Assembly: GCA_902706235.1 (NCBI GenBank)
Contig: CACSJR010000001.1
Coordinates: 432,603-496,602 of the forward strand
DNA: 64,000 nucleotides
Direction of reading: 5' to 3'
Source of the DNA: Citrobacter sp. 18056
GTDB lineage: Bacteria > Pseudomonadota > Gammaproteobacteria > Enterobacterales > Enterobacteriaceae
Shown: piece after piece, positions 27,479-36,044 of the stretch
Position numbering within the stretch: position 1 is the first letter of the stretch
Layout: each line of letters starts with the position of its first letter
Translations under genes and position numbers: made by a program
Notes under the pieces: generated by a model
Seen by the model: only the letters and a program-made list of their open reading frames with translations
Databases searched by the model: none
Told to the model about the DNA's origin: nothing

Positions 27479-28540
27479 TTAAAGCGTAATCCGAATCACA
27501 TCATCCGGCTGCGTGGCTTCTTTCTCGCGGGTGGATTCCTGCTTCACGCTCACGTACAGCGTTTTACCATCGGCGGAAAGTGCCAGGCTGTTCGGGTACG
27601 TTGGCGTATCGAAGGTTTTCACCACTTTATTGGTTTTCGCGTCAATCACGCTGACTTTCCCCGCCTTGCGGTGAGTCACGTAAACTTCATTGCGCACCGG
27701 GTTGAACTTCACGGCAAGCGATTCTGGCACCGCGATTTTGTTCAGCACTTTGCCGTCCCGGTAGTCCACCACCAACAGCTCCGGCTGCTTGAAATCGGTG
27801 ATGTAAGCGCGGTGTTTAGCGGTATCCAGCGCGATATTCAGGAAGGCGTGTTCTTTGCCGTCATCCACCAGTTTCTGACGAGTCAGAATGCTGTTACTGG
27901 CGGTGTTGATGGTGATCAGCTCGCCGTCAGCGCTAACGGTATACAGACGCTGCGCATCGTTATCCAGCGCCAGAGCGGTGCTACGATTACCTGTTCCGCT
28001 GATGGTCGCTTTCAGCTTCAGCGTTGCGCCATCAATCACCCAAACCACGCTTTCTTTGCCGACGCCGGTCACGTACACGGTGTTGGTTTTGTCGTTAGAT
28101 GCCAGCTCGCGCGGTTGCAACGGTTTAACGGTTTCGCTGCGCTGGCGCGAATCGAGCACCACGCGCCCTTTTACGTCGCCGGTTTTGCCATCAATGGCGG
28201 TAATGGTGCCGTTGGTGGTATTGCCAAACCACAGGGTCTGCGTCTGGTTATCAATCGTCGCGCCGAACGGTTTTAAATCGCTGTGAATCAGCTGGGTTGC
28301 CTCCAGCGTTACCGGATCGAGACGGTAAATCACCCCGCCTTTATCGGTTTTACGGCTTTGTGACGTGGCTACCCACAACGCACTTTCCTGCTCGCTGAGC
28401 GCCATTTCGTAGGCCCCTTTGCCGACGGCTTTGCGCAGCATGTCATCTGCCGCATGGGCGCTGAATGAGCCCGCGAGCAACAGTGAAGATAACAGTAGTG
28501 AACGGCGTAAACGCGGCATGGACATATGACGTAAAGACAT
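27479..28540 (-). CDS. yncE: YncE, periplasmic beta-propeller protein
   Basis: A 353-residue seven-bladed beta-propeller with YVTN-type repeats (for example NTVYVTGVGKESVVWVIDG and NEVYVTHRKAGKVSVIDA). It is exported by a signal peptide ending SAHA/A. The length equals E. coli YncE, which is iron-regulated and binds DNA in vitro; its cell role is not settled. The ATG at 28540 has AAGGGA 6 bases upstream; an in-frame ATG at 28612 would place 24 residues before the signal peptide. It diverges from pqqU across a Fur box. Confidence 0.92.
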   Translation of the reverse strand: MSLRHMSMPRLRRSLLLSSLLLAGSFSAHAADDMLRKAVGKGAYEMALSEQESALWVATSQSRKTDKGGVIYRLDPVTLEATQLIHSDLKPFGATIDNQTQTLWFGNTTNGTITAIDGKTGDVKGRVVLDSRQRSETVKPLQPRELASNDKTNTVYVTGVGKESVVWVIDGATLKLKATISGTGNRSTALALDNDAQRLYTVSADGELITINTASNSILTRQKLVDDGKEHAFLNIALDTAKHRAYITDFKQPELLVVDYRDGKVLNKIAVPESLAVKFNPVRNEVYVTHRKAGKVSVIDAKTNKVVKTFDTPTYPNSLALSADGKTLYVSVKQESTREKEATQPDDVIRITL

Positions 28541-28622
28541 GACGAATCCCTTTTTAAAAACCAAATTTTGTATTGCCCGACATGCTTCCTGCTCGTAGCG
28601 TCTTTGCGCCACGTTAGTTGTT

Positions 28623-28641
28623 GAGAATAGTAATCATTATT
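28623..28641. promoter_or_regulatory. Fur box between yncE and pqqU
   Basis: The 19 bases GAGAATAGTAATCATTATT match 15 of 19 positions of the Fur consensus. The site lies about 80 bases upstream of yncE and 157 upstream of pqqU, and could repress either or both under iron sufficiency. Confidence 0.75.
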
Positions 28642-28797
28642 AGATTAAAAGGGCAGTGATATTTCCGCTGTTTCGCTGGAAATGTGCCATTGTTAAACCT
28701 TCGTTTAACGTTAAGTGCCGTTATGATTTTCAAATAATTTACAAAAGCATTAACATATTCACAGTTGTTCCATTTGGTTCATTATCACGAGAATTGC

Positions 28798-30912
28798 ATG
28801 AAAATCATTACTGTCCGCAGGGCCGCGCTTCCGGCATTACTTTTGCCGCTTCTTCCACTGCCAGACGCGTTCGCCGCCGATGAACAGACGATGGTGGTCT
28901 CCGCCAGCCCACAAACCGTCTCTGAACTCGATACACCCGCCGCCGTGAGCGTGGTGAATGGTGACGACATGCGCCACGCTACACCGCGCGTGAACCTGTC
29001 TGAATCCCTCGGTGCGGTGCCCGGCCTGCAGATACAAAATCGTCAGAACTTTGCCCAGGATTTGCAGCTGTCTATTCGCGGGTTCGGCTCTCGCTCGACC
29101 TTCGGCGTGCGCGGCATTCGCCTGTACGTGGACGGAATTCCCGCTACAATGCCTGACGGCCAGGGTCAGACCTCAAACATCGACATCAGCAGCGTCGAAG
29201 ATATCGAAGTGCTGCGCGGCCCATTCTCCGCGCTGTACGGTAACTCATCCGGCGGGGTGATGAATGTCACCACCGAAACCGGCCAGCAGCCGACCACCAT
29301 TGAAGCCAGCAGCTATTACGGCAGCTATGGCAGTTGGCGTTACGGCCTGAAAGCCAGCGGCGCAGTCGGCGACGGTACGCAGGCAGGAGACGTGGATTAC
29401 ACCGTCTCTACCACCCGTTTCGACACCCACGGTTATCGCGATCACAGCGGCGCGCGTAAAAACCTCGCCAACGCCAAACTCGGCGTGCGCATTAACGACG
29501 TCAGCAAACTGACCCTGATGTTTAACAGCGTCGACATTAAAGCTAACGATCCGGGCGGCCTGAGCTACAACGAATGGCGCGCCGATCCGCAGCAATCGCC
29601 ACGTGGCGATCAGTACAACACCCGCAAAGATATCAAACAGACCCAGGCGGGTATGCGTTATGAACGCCAGCTGAGCGAAAACGACGACCTCAGCGTGATG
29701 ATGTACGCCGGGGAACGCCAGACCACGCAATATCAGTCAATCCCAATGGGTCCGCAACTCAACCCTTCACACTCCGGTGGTGTGATCGACCTCGACCGCC
29801 ATTATCAGGGCATTGATACCCGCTGGACGCACCGCGGTGAACTGCTGGTGCCAGTCACGTTTACCACCGGCCTCGATTACGAAAACATGAGCGAGAAGCG
29901 CAAAGGTTACGAAAACTTTGTGATGGATAACGGCGTGCCGGACTACGGGCAGAAAGGCGCAATGCGCCGTAACGAGCGTAACCTGATGTGGAACCTCGAC
30001 CCGTATCTGCAAACTCAATGGCAGCTCACCGACAAACTGTCGCTGGACGCAGGCGTGCGCTATAGCTCAGTGTGGTTCGACTCCAACGATTTCTACGTCA
30101 CACCGGGTAACGGCGACGACAGTGGCGATGCCAGCTACCATAAATGGCTTCCGGCAGGTTCTCTGAAATATGCGGTGACCGATGCGTGGAACGTATATGT
30201 CTCGGCGGGACGCGGCTTTGAAACGCCGACCATCAACGAGCTTTCCTATCGCCCGGATAACCAAAGCGGGCTGAACTTTGGCCTTGAGCCATCGACTAAC
30301 GAAACGGTCGAAATCGGCAGCAAAACGCGTATTGGCAATGGCCTGCTGACCGCCGCCCTGTTCCAGACCGACACAGATAACGAAATCGTGACCGACACCA
30401 GCAGTGGCGGGCGCACCACCTATAAAAACGCCGGTAAAACCCGTCGTCAGGGCGCGGAGCTGTCGCTCGATCAACAGTTTGGTGAAAGCTGGAAACTGAA
30501 AGCCGCCTGGACGTGGCTGGACGCGACCTACCGCAGCAACGTCTGTGATGATGCCAACTGCAACGGTAACCGTATTCCGGGCATCGCCCGTAACATGGGT
30601 TACGCCTCGTTTGGCTATGAGCCGGAGATGGGCTGGTATGCAGGCAGCGATATCCGCTATCTGAGCGATATCATGGCCAATGACGAAAACACCGCCAAAG
30701 CGCCGTCGTGGACCGTGGTCGGCCTGAACACCGGTTATAAATTCAACATCGCCGACAACTGGAAAATGGATGTCTTTGGCCGCGTCGATAACCTGTTCGA
30801 CCGCGAATACGTAGGTTCGGTAATTGTGAACGAATCTAACGGTCGTTATTACGAGCCAGCGCCTGGCCGTAATTATGGTGTGGGTTTATCGGTGGCCTAT
30901 CAGTTCCAGTAA
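28798..30912 (+). CDS. pqqU: TonB-dependent outer-membrane receptor PqqU
   Basis: A 704-residue TonB-dependent receptor, formerly YncD, reported to import the redox cofactor pyrroloquinoline quinone. It has a signal peptide ending AFA/ADEQ, a TonB box-like TMVVSA, a plug domain (QDLQLSIRGFGSRSTFGVRGIRLYVDGIPATMPDGQGQ split over the typical positions) and a 22-strand barrel ending with a C-terminal aromatic-rich AYQFQ. The start at 28798 matches the E. coli N-terminus; the GTG/ATG upstream at 28765 is not supported. The gene diverges from yncE. Confidence 0.93.
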   Translation: MKIITVRRAALPALLLPLLPLPDAFAADEQTMVVSASPQTVSELDTPAAVSVVNGDDMRHATPRVNLSESLGAVPGLQIQNRQNFAQDLQLSIRGFGSRSTFGVRGIRLYVDGIPATMPDGQGQTSNIDISSVEDIEVLRGPFSALYGNSSGGVMNVTTETGQQPTTIEASSYYGSYGSWRYGLKASGAVGDGTQAGDVDYTVSTTRFDTHGYRDHSGARKNLANAKLGVRINDVSKLTLMFNSVDIKANDPGGLSYNEWRADPQQSPRGDQYNTRKDIKQTQAGMRYERQLSENDDLSVMMYAGERQTTQYQSIPMGPQLNPSHSGGVIDLDRHYQGIDTRWTHRGELLVPVTFTTGLDYENMSEKRKGYENFVMDNGVPDYGQKGAMRRNERNLMWNLDPYLQTQWQLTDKLSLDAGVRYSSVWFDSNDFYVTPGNGDDSGDASYHKWLPAGSLKYAVTDAWNVYVSAGRGFETPTINELSYRPDNQSGLNFGLEPSTNETVEIGSKTRIGNGLLTAALFQTDTDNEIVTDTSSGGRTTYKNAGKTRRQGAELSLDQQFGESWKLKAAWTWLDATYRSNVCDDANCNGNRIPGIARNMGYASFGYEPEMGWYAGSDIRYLSDIMANDENTAKAPSWTVVGLNTGYKFNIADNWKMDVFGRVDNLFDREYVGSVIVNESNGRYYEPAPGRNYGVGLSVAYQFQ

Positions 30913-30939
30913 CATAATTAGTTTAAATAGCCATATCAG

Positions 30940-30960
30940 CGTGCCGGAATACCCGGCACG
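30940..30960. terminator. Terminator-like hairpin after pqqU
   Basis: CGTGCCGG and CCGGCACG arms form a tight hairpin between the converging ends of pqqU and the GntR regulator. There is no T run, so it may act as a 3' mRNA stabiliser rather than an intrinsic terminator. Confidence 0.5.
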
Positions 30961-30997
30961 CATGTTATCTGTTAATTACCGAAATTAATTATCTGCA

Positions 30998-31657
30998 TTA
31001 ATTTACGTACTGGCGCTGCAAAATAGCCGCACCCTGATCGATAGCCCGACAAATCGCCGCCCCACTCTCCACCTGATCCCTTTTTTCCAGCGCGCTCAAC
31101 AGATCGTCATAATACCGATCCTGTTTAAAAATTTCGCACGGCAGCGGATGTAAAAAATTAAAACACGGTCCTATGCGTACCCATAACTGTTCGATGAGCG
31201 CAGTCAGCGTCGGCATCTCAGCGTAGTCATACAGATGAAAACGGAACCGGCAGTTAGATTGTAATGCTCCCTCCATATCGCCCTGCGCTTTCGCATTATG
31301 GAAAGCATCAACGTGGCGACGCAAATCCCGCAGTTTTTCCTCCGTCATCAGCGATGCTGCCGTAGACACTGCCATGCTTTCCAGCTTTTTACGGATCTGA
31401 TTGATTTCGTTATACCGCTGGAGCGACACCTCCGGCACTAAAAATGCCTGGGCCGGTGTGGCCTGCAGTGCTCCGGAAGACACCAGCCGCAGTAGCGCTT
31501 CCCGCACCGGGGTGATACTGGTCCCGAGCTGTTCAGCCAAATCCCGGGTTACCAGGCGAGCTCCGGGCTTCAGTGCCCCAATAATCAACGCGCTTTTTAA
31601 ATTCACTTCGACCTGCATCGTCAGGCTCATACGTTGCGCTTTTTCAAAATCAAGCAT
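30998..31657 (-). CDS. mcbR: GntR/FadR-family regulator, McbR-like
   Basis: A 219-residue repressor-type protein: winged HTH (LKPGARLVTRDLAEQLGTSITPVREALLRLVSSGAL, about residues 27-62) followed by an FCD all-helical ligand domain. Position between pqqU and curA equals that of E. coli mcbR (yncC), which represses mcbA and affects colanic acid and biofilm, and many segments agree (GALKPGARL, SITPVREALLRLVS, IEQLWVR). Similarity is clearly below that of the neighbouring genes to K-12, so orthology is likely but function may differ. Confidence 0.75.
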   Translation of the reverse strand: MLDFEKAQRMSLTMQVEVNLKSALIIGALKPGARLVTRDLAEQLGTSITPVREALLRLVSSGALQATPAQAFLVPEVSLQRYNEINQIRKKLESMAVSTAASLMTEEKLRDLRRHVDAFHNAKAQGDMEGALQSNCRFRFHLYDYAEMPTLTALIEQLWVRIGPCFNFLHPLPCEIFKQDRYYDDLLSALEKRDQVESGAAICRAIDQGAAILQRQYVN

Positions 31658-31890
31658 GGTTATTTCCTGTTTCCATAATCATTGTTCTCATTACGGCCTG
31701 CGAATAAACAACTCAGCACAATACCAGGATATATCCTGTATCGTGGGTAGTGCTGGAAATAACATGGACCAATCTGCTATAAATATTAACTATTTAATTA
31801 TTAGGTTGTTAATTTAGTCCGTACACAGCATACCAATAGGCTATTGCATGATTAATTAAAGACGCTAATGGATTTTTTGCACGAAAAGTT

Positions 31891-31920
31891 GCGGCGCGCA
31901 TGGCGCCGCTATTGTTTTTT
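31891..31920. terminator. Terminator at the end of curA
   Basis: GCGGCGC and GCGCCGC form a 7-base stem around GCATG, with a T run on the plus side (ending at the curA stop) and AACTTTT on the minus side. It should end curA transcription and prevents read-through toward curA from the other side. The rest of the 262-base gap shows only AT-rich promoter-like sequence of the GntR gene. Confidence 0.7.
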
Positions 31921-32957
31921 TACCCGTCGGTGCCGACACGAATAACAACTTTACCGAAATTTTTACCTTTTAGCATACCGATAAACGTTTCTGGCGCATT
32001 TTCTAGCCCATCGGTGACCTGTTCACGATATTTTATCGAACCGTCATTTATCCACTGGCCCATATCAGCCTGGAACTCACCGATTCGGTGCCCGTAGTCC
32101 TGACCAATGATAAAACCCTGCATGCGAATGCGTTTTTTCAGCAACGTGCCCATCAGCAGCGGCAAACGATCCGGCCCGGCCGGCAGTTCCGTGGCACTGT
32201 AGCCGCTCACCAGACCGCATACCGGCACGCGGGCCGAGGTGTTCAGTAGCGGCAGGACCGCATCAAAGACTTTACCGCCGACGTTTTCGTAGTACACGTC
32301 AATGCCATCTGGGCAGGCTTTTACCAACTGCTCAGCGAAATCCTCCGCCCGGTGATCGAGACAAACATCGAAGCCAAGTGTCTCCACGGCATGACGGCAT
32401 TTTTCGCTACCGCCTGCCACGCCCACAACGCGGCAGCCTTTAATCTTGCCAATCTGCCCGACCGTCGCCCCCACAGGCCCGGTAGCCGCGGCAACCACCA
32501 GCGTTTCACCGGCTTTTGGCTGGCCGATATCCAGCAAGCCCATGTACGCTGTAAAGCCCGGCATCCCGAGGATACCCAGCGCCCATGACGGATGCGCCAG
32601 GCTATCGCCAAGTTTGACCAGCCCCTGCCCGTCGGAAACCTCATAGTTCTGCCAGCCGCTGTAGCTCAGCACCCAGTCCCCGGTTTTGTAATCGGCATGA
32701 TTCGACTGCTCAACACGGCTGACCGTACCGCCAACCATCGTGGCACCGATTTCTACCGGCGGCGAATAAGACGGCGCGTCGCTCATGCGGCCACGCATAT
32801 AAGGATCGAGCGAAAGGTAGACGGTACGCAGCAACAGCTGACCGTTGCCCGGCGTCGGAATATCGCCCTCTTCCAGGCGGAAATTATCCTGTACCGGTTC
32901 GCCGTGTGGACGCGATGCCAGCACCCAGCGACGATGACGTGATGTCTGTTGACTCAT
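31920..32957 (-). CDS. curA: NADPH-dependent curcumin/dihydrocurcumin reductase
   Basis: A 345-residue zinc-independent medium-chain reductase that reduces alkenal/one double bonds with NADPH; the E. coli enzyme acts on curcumin. The nucleotide-binding motif AATGPVGATVGQ is at residues 157-168, and SLDPYMRGRM and IDVYYENVGG are typical of the leukotriene B4 dehydrogenase-like family. Start at 32957 with AAGGAG upstream. The location next to mcbR matches K-12 (yncB). Confidence 0.93.
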   Translation of the reverse strand: MSQQTSRHRRWVLASRPHGEPVQDNFRLEEGDIPTPGNGQLLLRTVYLSLDPYMRGRMSDAPSYSPPVEIGATMVGGTVSRVEQSNHADYKTGDWVLSYSGWQNYEVSDGQGLVKLGDSLAHPSWALGILGMPGFTAYMGLLDIGQPKAGETLVVAAATGPVGATVGQIGKIKGCRVVGVAGGSEKCRHAVETLGFDVCLDHRAEDFAEQLVKACPDGIDVYYENVGGKVFDAVLPLLNTSARVPVCGLVSGYSATELPAGPDRLPLLMGTLLKKRIRMQGFIIGQDYGHRIGEFQADMGQWINDGSIKYREQVTDGLENAPETFIGMLKGKNFGKVVIRVGTDG

Positions 32958-33022
32958 GATCTGCTCCTTATTGGGAATTCAGCTATTAATCCTGGACGTT
33001 AATCCGCACCTGCGCCTTGTCT

Positions 33023-33598
33023 TTATGAGCCTGAATGATTCAGTCGCACGACGAGGTAAATGCAGGGTTGATCGGTTTCGTTCACAAAGCGGCAGTCGTT
33101 CGGTGGCCCGAGTTCCAGACAGTCACCGGCCTGCATCGCATGCCGAGTGTCGCCTTCGATGAACAGCAGTTCTCCCTGCTGCAGCCAAATCAGTTGACGC
33201 GCCAGGGCATACGACGATGCGGGCATCGGGATATCGCTGCCCGCAGGCAGTTCGACCTGCACTAAATCGATGGGTAAATCACTGCGCGGAGAGACGTGGC
33301 GGCGTAAATAATGGCTTTGCGGATCGCGCCACACCGGCTGATGGGCAAGGCGCAGGAGCTTGCCTTCCTGCATTTCCGCCCTGGCAATAAGAGTGGACAT
33401 GCTTATCCCAAACGCACCGGAAAGCCGCCCGAGCATGGTCGCCGTCGGGCTGCTGTCACCGCGTTCGATCTTGTGGATCATCGCCCGCGACGCACCGGCC
33501 CGTTCTGCCAGCTCGCTCAGCGACCAGCCCCGGGATTCGCGCTCAATGCGAATACGCGCGCTGATGCGCTGGTTGAGATTGTCTTCAATAGTATTCAT
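33023..33598 (-). CDS. XRE-family regulator with C-terminal cupin
   Basis: A 191-residue regulator: HTH_3 domain at about 11-66 (ESRGWSLSELAERAGASRAMIHKIERGDSSPTA, split over helices 1-4) and a cupin sensor domain from about 110. The architecture is that of PuuR, SutR (YdcN) and similar repressors. It diverges from mnaT, and three ACTATAGT palindromes lie between them; one is only 9 bases before the ATG at 33598. No Shine-Dalgarno sequence precedes that ATG, and the TATAGT could serve as a -10 element, so the mRNA may be leaderless. K-12 has no regulator at this exact spot. Confidence 0.85.
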   Translation of the reverse strand: MNTIEDNLNQRISARIRIERESRGWSLSELAERAGASRAMIHKIERGDSSPTATMLGRLSGAFGISMSTLIARAEMQEGKLLRLAHQPVWRDPQSHYLRRHVSPRSDLPIDLVQVELPAGSDIPMPASSYALARQLIWLQQGELLFIEGDTRHAMQAGDCLELGPPNDCRFVNETDQPCIYLVVRLNHSGS

Positions 33599-33606
33599 GG
33601 CGTAAT

Positions 33607-33700
33607 ACTATAGTGCATTTCTGCGGTTTTCTACCCACAGCCTCACCGCCCTCTTGTCAAACCGAACAGAACTATAGTATCTATACCGTACTACTATAGT
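33607..33700. promoter_or_regulatory. Three ACTATAGT operator copies
   Basis: The perfect palindrome ACTATAGT occurs at 33607-33614, 33671-33678 and 33693-33700. The last two are 22 bases apart (two helical turns) and the first is 64 bases from the second (about six turns), so all face the same side of the helix. They flank a possible mnaT promoter (TTGTCA-N18-TATCTA) and overlap the 5' end of the regulator gene. Binding of the divergent XRE-cupin protein would give autoregulation and control of mnaT-ydcZ (inference). Confidence 0.6.
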
Positions 33701-33717
33701 GAACACTGAGGCCAGCC

Positions 33718-34236
33718 ATGAACATTCGTTACGCGAGCATTGAAGACTGCGCGGCGATCGCGGAAATTTATAATCACGCGGTGCTGCACACCGCCGCCAT
33801 CTGGAACGATCAAACCGTTGATACCGATAACCGCATCGTGTGGTACGAAGCCCGCCAGATTGCGGGTTATCCAGTGCTGGTTAGCGAAGAAAACGGCGCT
33901 GTGACTGGCTACGCATCTTTTGGTGACTGGCGCGCATTCGATGGTTTTCGTCATACCGTCGAGCACTCCGTTTACGTTCACCCCCAGCATCAGGGTAAAG
34001 GCCTCGGCCGTGCGCTGCTGACTCAGTTAATTTCTGAGGCCAGACACATCGGTAAACACGTCATGGTGGCGGGCATTGAGTCGCAGAATCAGGCATCGCT
34101 GAAGCTGCACGAAACGCTCGGTTTCGTTACCACCGCGCAAATGGCACAGGTCGGGACCAAGTTCGGGCGCTGGCTCGATCTGACGTTTATGCAGTTACAG
34201 CTCGACGATCGCCAGGATCCGGACGCCCGCGGATGA
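33718..34236 (+). CDS. mnaT: L-amino acid (methionine sulfoximine/sulfone) N-acyltransferase
   Basis: A 172-residue GNAT enzyme matching E. coli MnaT (YncA). It acetylates methionine sulfoximine, methionine sulfone and phosphinothricin-like compounds, probably for detoxification. The acetyl-CoA site is HPQHQGKGLGRALL, and the N-terminus MNIRYASIEDCAAIAEIYNH is typical. It ends in a 4-base overlap with ydcZ, and is controlled from the operator region shared with the XRE-cupin gene. Confidence 0.92.
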   Translation: MNIRYASIEDCAAIAEIYNHAVLHTAAIWNDQTVDTDNRIVWYEARQIAGYPVLVSEENGAVTGYASFGDWRAFDGFRHTVEHSVYVHPQHQGKGLGRALLTQLISEARHIGKHVMVAGIESQNQASLKLHETLGFVTTAQMAQVGTKFGRWLDLTFMQLQLDDRQDPDARG

Positions 34237-34682
34237 ACCAGTCGCTGACCCTCACCTTTCTGATTGCCGCCGGTATCGGTCTGGTTATCCAGAATACGCT
34301 GATGGTACGCATCACCCAATCGGCATCGACTATCCTCATTGCCATGTTGCTCAATTCGCTTGTCGGTATTGTGTTGTTTGTGTCGATTCTGCTGATTAAA
34401 CACGGGCTGGGCGGCTTTCAGGAACTGGCCTCGTGCATCAAATGGTGGACGTTAATCCCCGGCCTGCTGGGCTCATTTTTCGTCTTTGCCAGCATCAGCG
34501 GCTATCAATACGTGGGCGCGGCAACGACGATCGCGGTGCTGGTCGCCAGCCAGTTAATTGGCGGGTTAGCAATGGATATTCTGCGCCAGCAGGGCATTCC
34601 GTGGCGCGCGTTGGTCGGCCCGGTTTGCGGCGCGGTGATGCTGGTCGTCGGCGCATGGCTGGTGGCCAGGCGATCGTTCTGA
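34233..34682 (+). CDS. ydcZ: YdcZ, DUF606-type inner-membrane protein
   Basis: A 149-residue membrane protein of the DMT (DUF606) family with five hydrophobic segments, the size of E. coli YdcZ. Half-sized DMT proteins act as dimers; export of an amino acid analogue would suit the partner mnaT, but no substrate is known. The next K-12 gene, ydcY, lies 5.8 kb away here because a vgrG island sits between them. Confidence 0.9.
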   Translation: MNQSLTLTFLIAAGIGLVIQNTLMVRITQSASTILIAMLLNSLVGIVLFVSILLIKHGLGGFQELASCIKWWTLIPGLLGSFFVFASISGYQYVGAATTIAVLVASQLIGGLAMDILRQQGIPWRALVGPVCGAVMLVVGAWLVARRSF

Positions 34683-34776
34683 GCGTTCTTTACCATTCAC
34701 CCAGTTTTACTCTTCAACAATGATTAGGCAAACAGAGGAATCCGTATGGGCTCCTCTGCGTTTCCTCGCGGCGTTT

Positions 34777-35346
34777 TTATCCAAAGAGTTTCTTAAAATC
34801 CTCTTTAGATAAAAAATGGTCAAGGTATTGCTCAACAAATATACGATTAAGATTATCCGGGACATCAAATGCCACCTGGGAGTCCCTGGTTCTTTTAATG
34901 ACTTTCACACCGAAAACAGGGACCGGGTTAGTTTCAGAACCATAAGCGGGATCACTCCACTGCGCCTTGTTGGCGCGAACTAAGAAATTTCCACCGGAAT
35001 AAATCACATCATTTCTGGTTCTATTATTATCATAATGATACTCACCTCGAAAATCATAACCATCAAAAGTAATCAATGCCATATGTTTATGATGTTCCTG
35101 TGAGTAAAACATTATTTGGAAAAAACATTTTGAATTATTACCACGCGTTAATTTAGGGTAGTAACTGTCCCAAATTTCTGTAGATTTTGCAGGAATAAAA
35201 ACCTCAATAAGTTTAGATTCAACAATATATTCAGTAACCTCATTTTGTGTTACCTGATTTCCTCTAAAGAAAAATAAATTAACTACTACGAGAATCGATG
35301 GGATGCCAATAAACATACCAAAAGTATAACCTAATCCCCTAATCAT
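34777..35346 (-). CDS. Orphan immunity-protein candidate (copy A)
   Basis: A 189-residue protein of no recognised family. A single hydrophobic segment at residues 5-28 (YTFGMFIGIPSILVVVNLFFF) predicts an inner-membrane anchor with the remainder outside. It is a paralogue of the protein at 35462-36034: the first 47 residues and the last 25 are nearly identical, whereas residues about 49-80 and 104-118 differ strongly. An intact AAGGAA ribosome-binding site precedes the start. Upstream lies only a 17-codon fragment of the effector, so it is an orphan, possibly recognising a variant toxin. AT-rich composition. Confidence 0.7.
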   Translation of the reverse strand: MIRGLGYTFGMFIGIPSILVVVNLFFFRGNQVTQNEVTEYIVESKLIEVFIPAKSTEIWDSYYPKLTRGNNSKCFFQIMFYSQEHHKHMALITFDGYDFRGEYHYDNNRTRNDVIYSGGNFLVRANKAQWSDPAYGSETNPVPVFGVKVIKRTRDSQVAFDVPDNLNRIFVEQYLDHFLSKEDFKKLFG

Positions 35347-35356
35347 TACTTTTTCC

Positions 35357-35408
35357 TTATTTAAGCATGGGAATTATTTTGATATGATTTTCATCATTCT
35401 GGTCTTTC
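35357..35408 (-). pseudogene. Fragment of the effector gene 3' end
   Basis: On the minus strand the 52 bases encode KDQNDENHIKII-P-MLK and stop, against KDQNDENHIKII-S-MLK in the intact effector at 36045-37166. The remainder of the gene is absent. It marks the duplication breakpoint. Confidence 0.85.
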
Positions 35409-35461
35409 TTAGGCAAACAGAGGAATCCGTATGGGCTCCACTGCGTTTCCTCTCGGTGTTT

Positions 35462-36034
35462 TTATCCAAAGAGTTTCTTAAAATCCTCTTTAGATAAAAA
35501 ATGGTCAAGGTATTGCTCAACAAATATACGATTAAGATTATCCGGGACATCAAATTCCGCATCAGGCTCTCCGGTTCCACTTTTAATGACTTTCACACCG
35601 AAAACTGGGACCGGGTTCGCTTCAGAACCATAAGAGGGATCACTCCACTGCGCCTTGTTAGCGCGAACTAAGAAACTTCCACCATAATAAATTATGGTAT
35701 TTCTAAGATCATTGTTATCATGATTGTATTTTCCACGAAAGTCATAACCATCGAAAGTAATCAACATCATATATTTATGATGCTCTTGCGAATAAAATAT
35801 GATTCGATAGATACTTTTTACATTATCACCCTGAGTTAATTTGGGATAGTAGCCTTCTGAAATGCGTGTAACCCCTCCAGGAACGACAACTTCAATAAGT
35901 TTTGACTCTTCAATATATTCAGTAACCTCATTTTGAGTTACCTGATTACCACGAAAGAACAAAAAATTCACTATTATGAGTAAAATAGGGATGCCAATAA
36001 ACATACCAAAAGTATAACCTAACCCCCTAATCAT
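35462..36034 (-). CDS. Cognate immunity-protein candidate (copy B)
   Basis: A 190-residue paralogue of the 34777-35346 protein with the same N-terminal membrane anchor. It starts 10 bases after the stop of the hydrophobic effector candidate, with AAGGAA before the ATG, the arrangement typical of effector-immunity pairs. A membrane-anchored, outward-facing immunity protein would fit a toxin acting on the inner membrane or in the periplasm. No family was recognised. Confidence 0.7.
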   Translation of the reverse strand: MIRGLGYTFGMFIGIPILLIIVNFLFFRGNQVTQNEVTEYIEESKLIEVVVPGGVTRISEGYYPKLTQGDNVKSIYRIIFYSQEHHKYMMLITFDGYDFRGKYNHDNNDLRNTIIYYGGSFLVRANKAQWSDPSYGSEANPVPVFGVKVIKSGTGEPDAEFDVPDNLNRIFVEQYLDHFLSKEDFKKLFG

Positions 36035-36044
36035 TACTTTTTCC

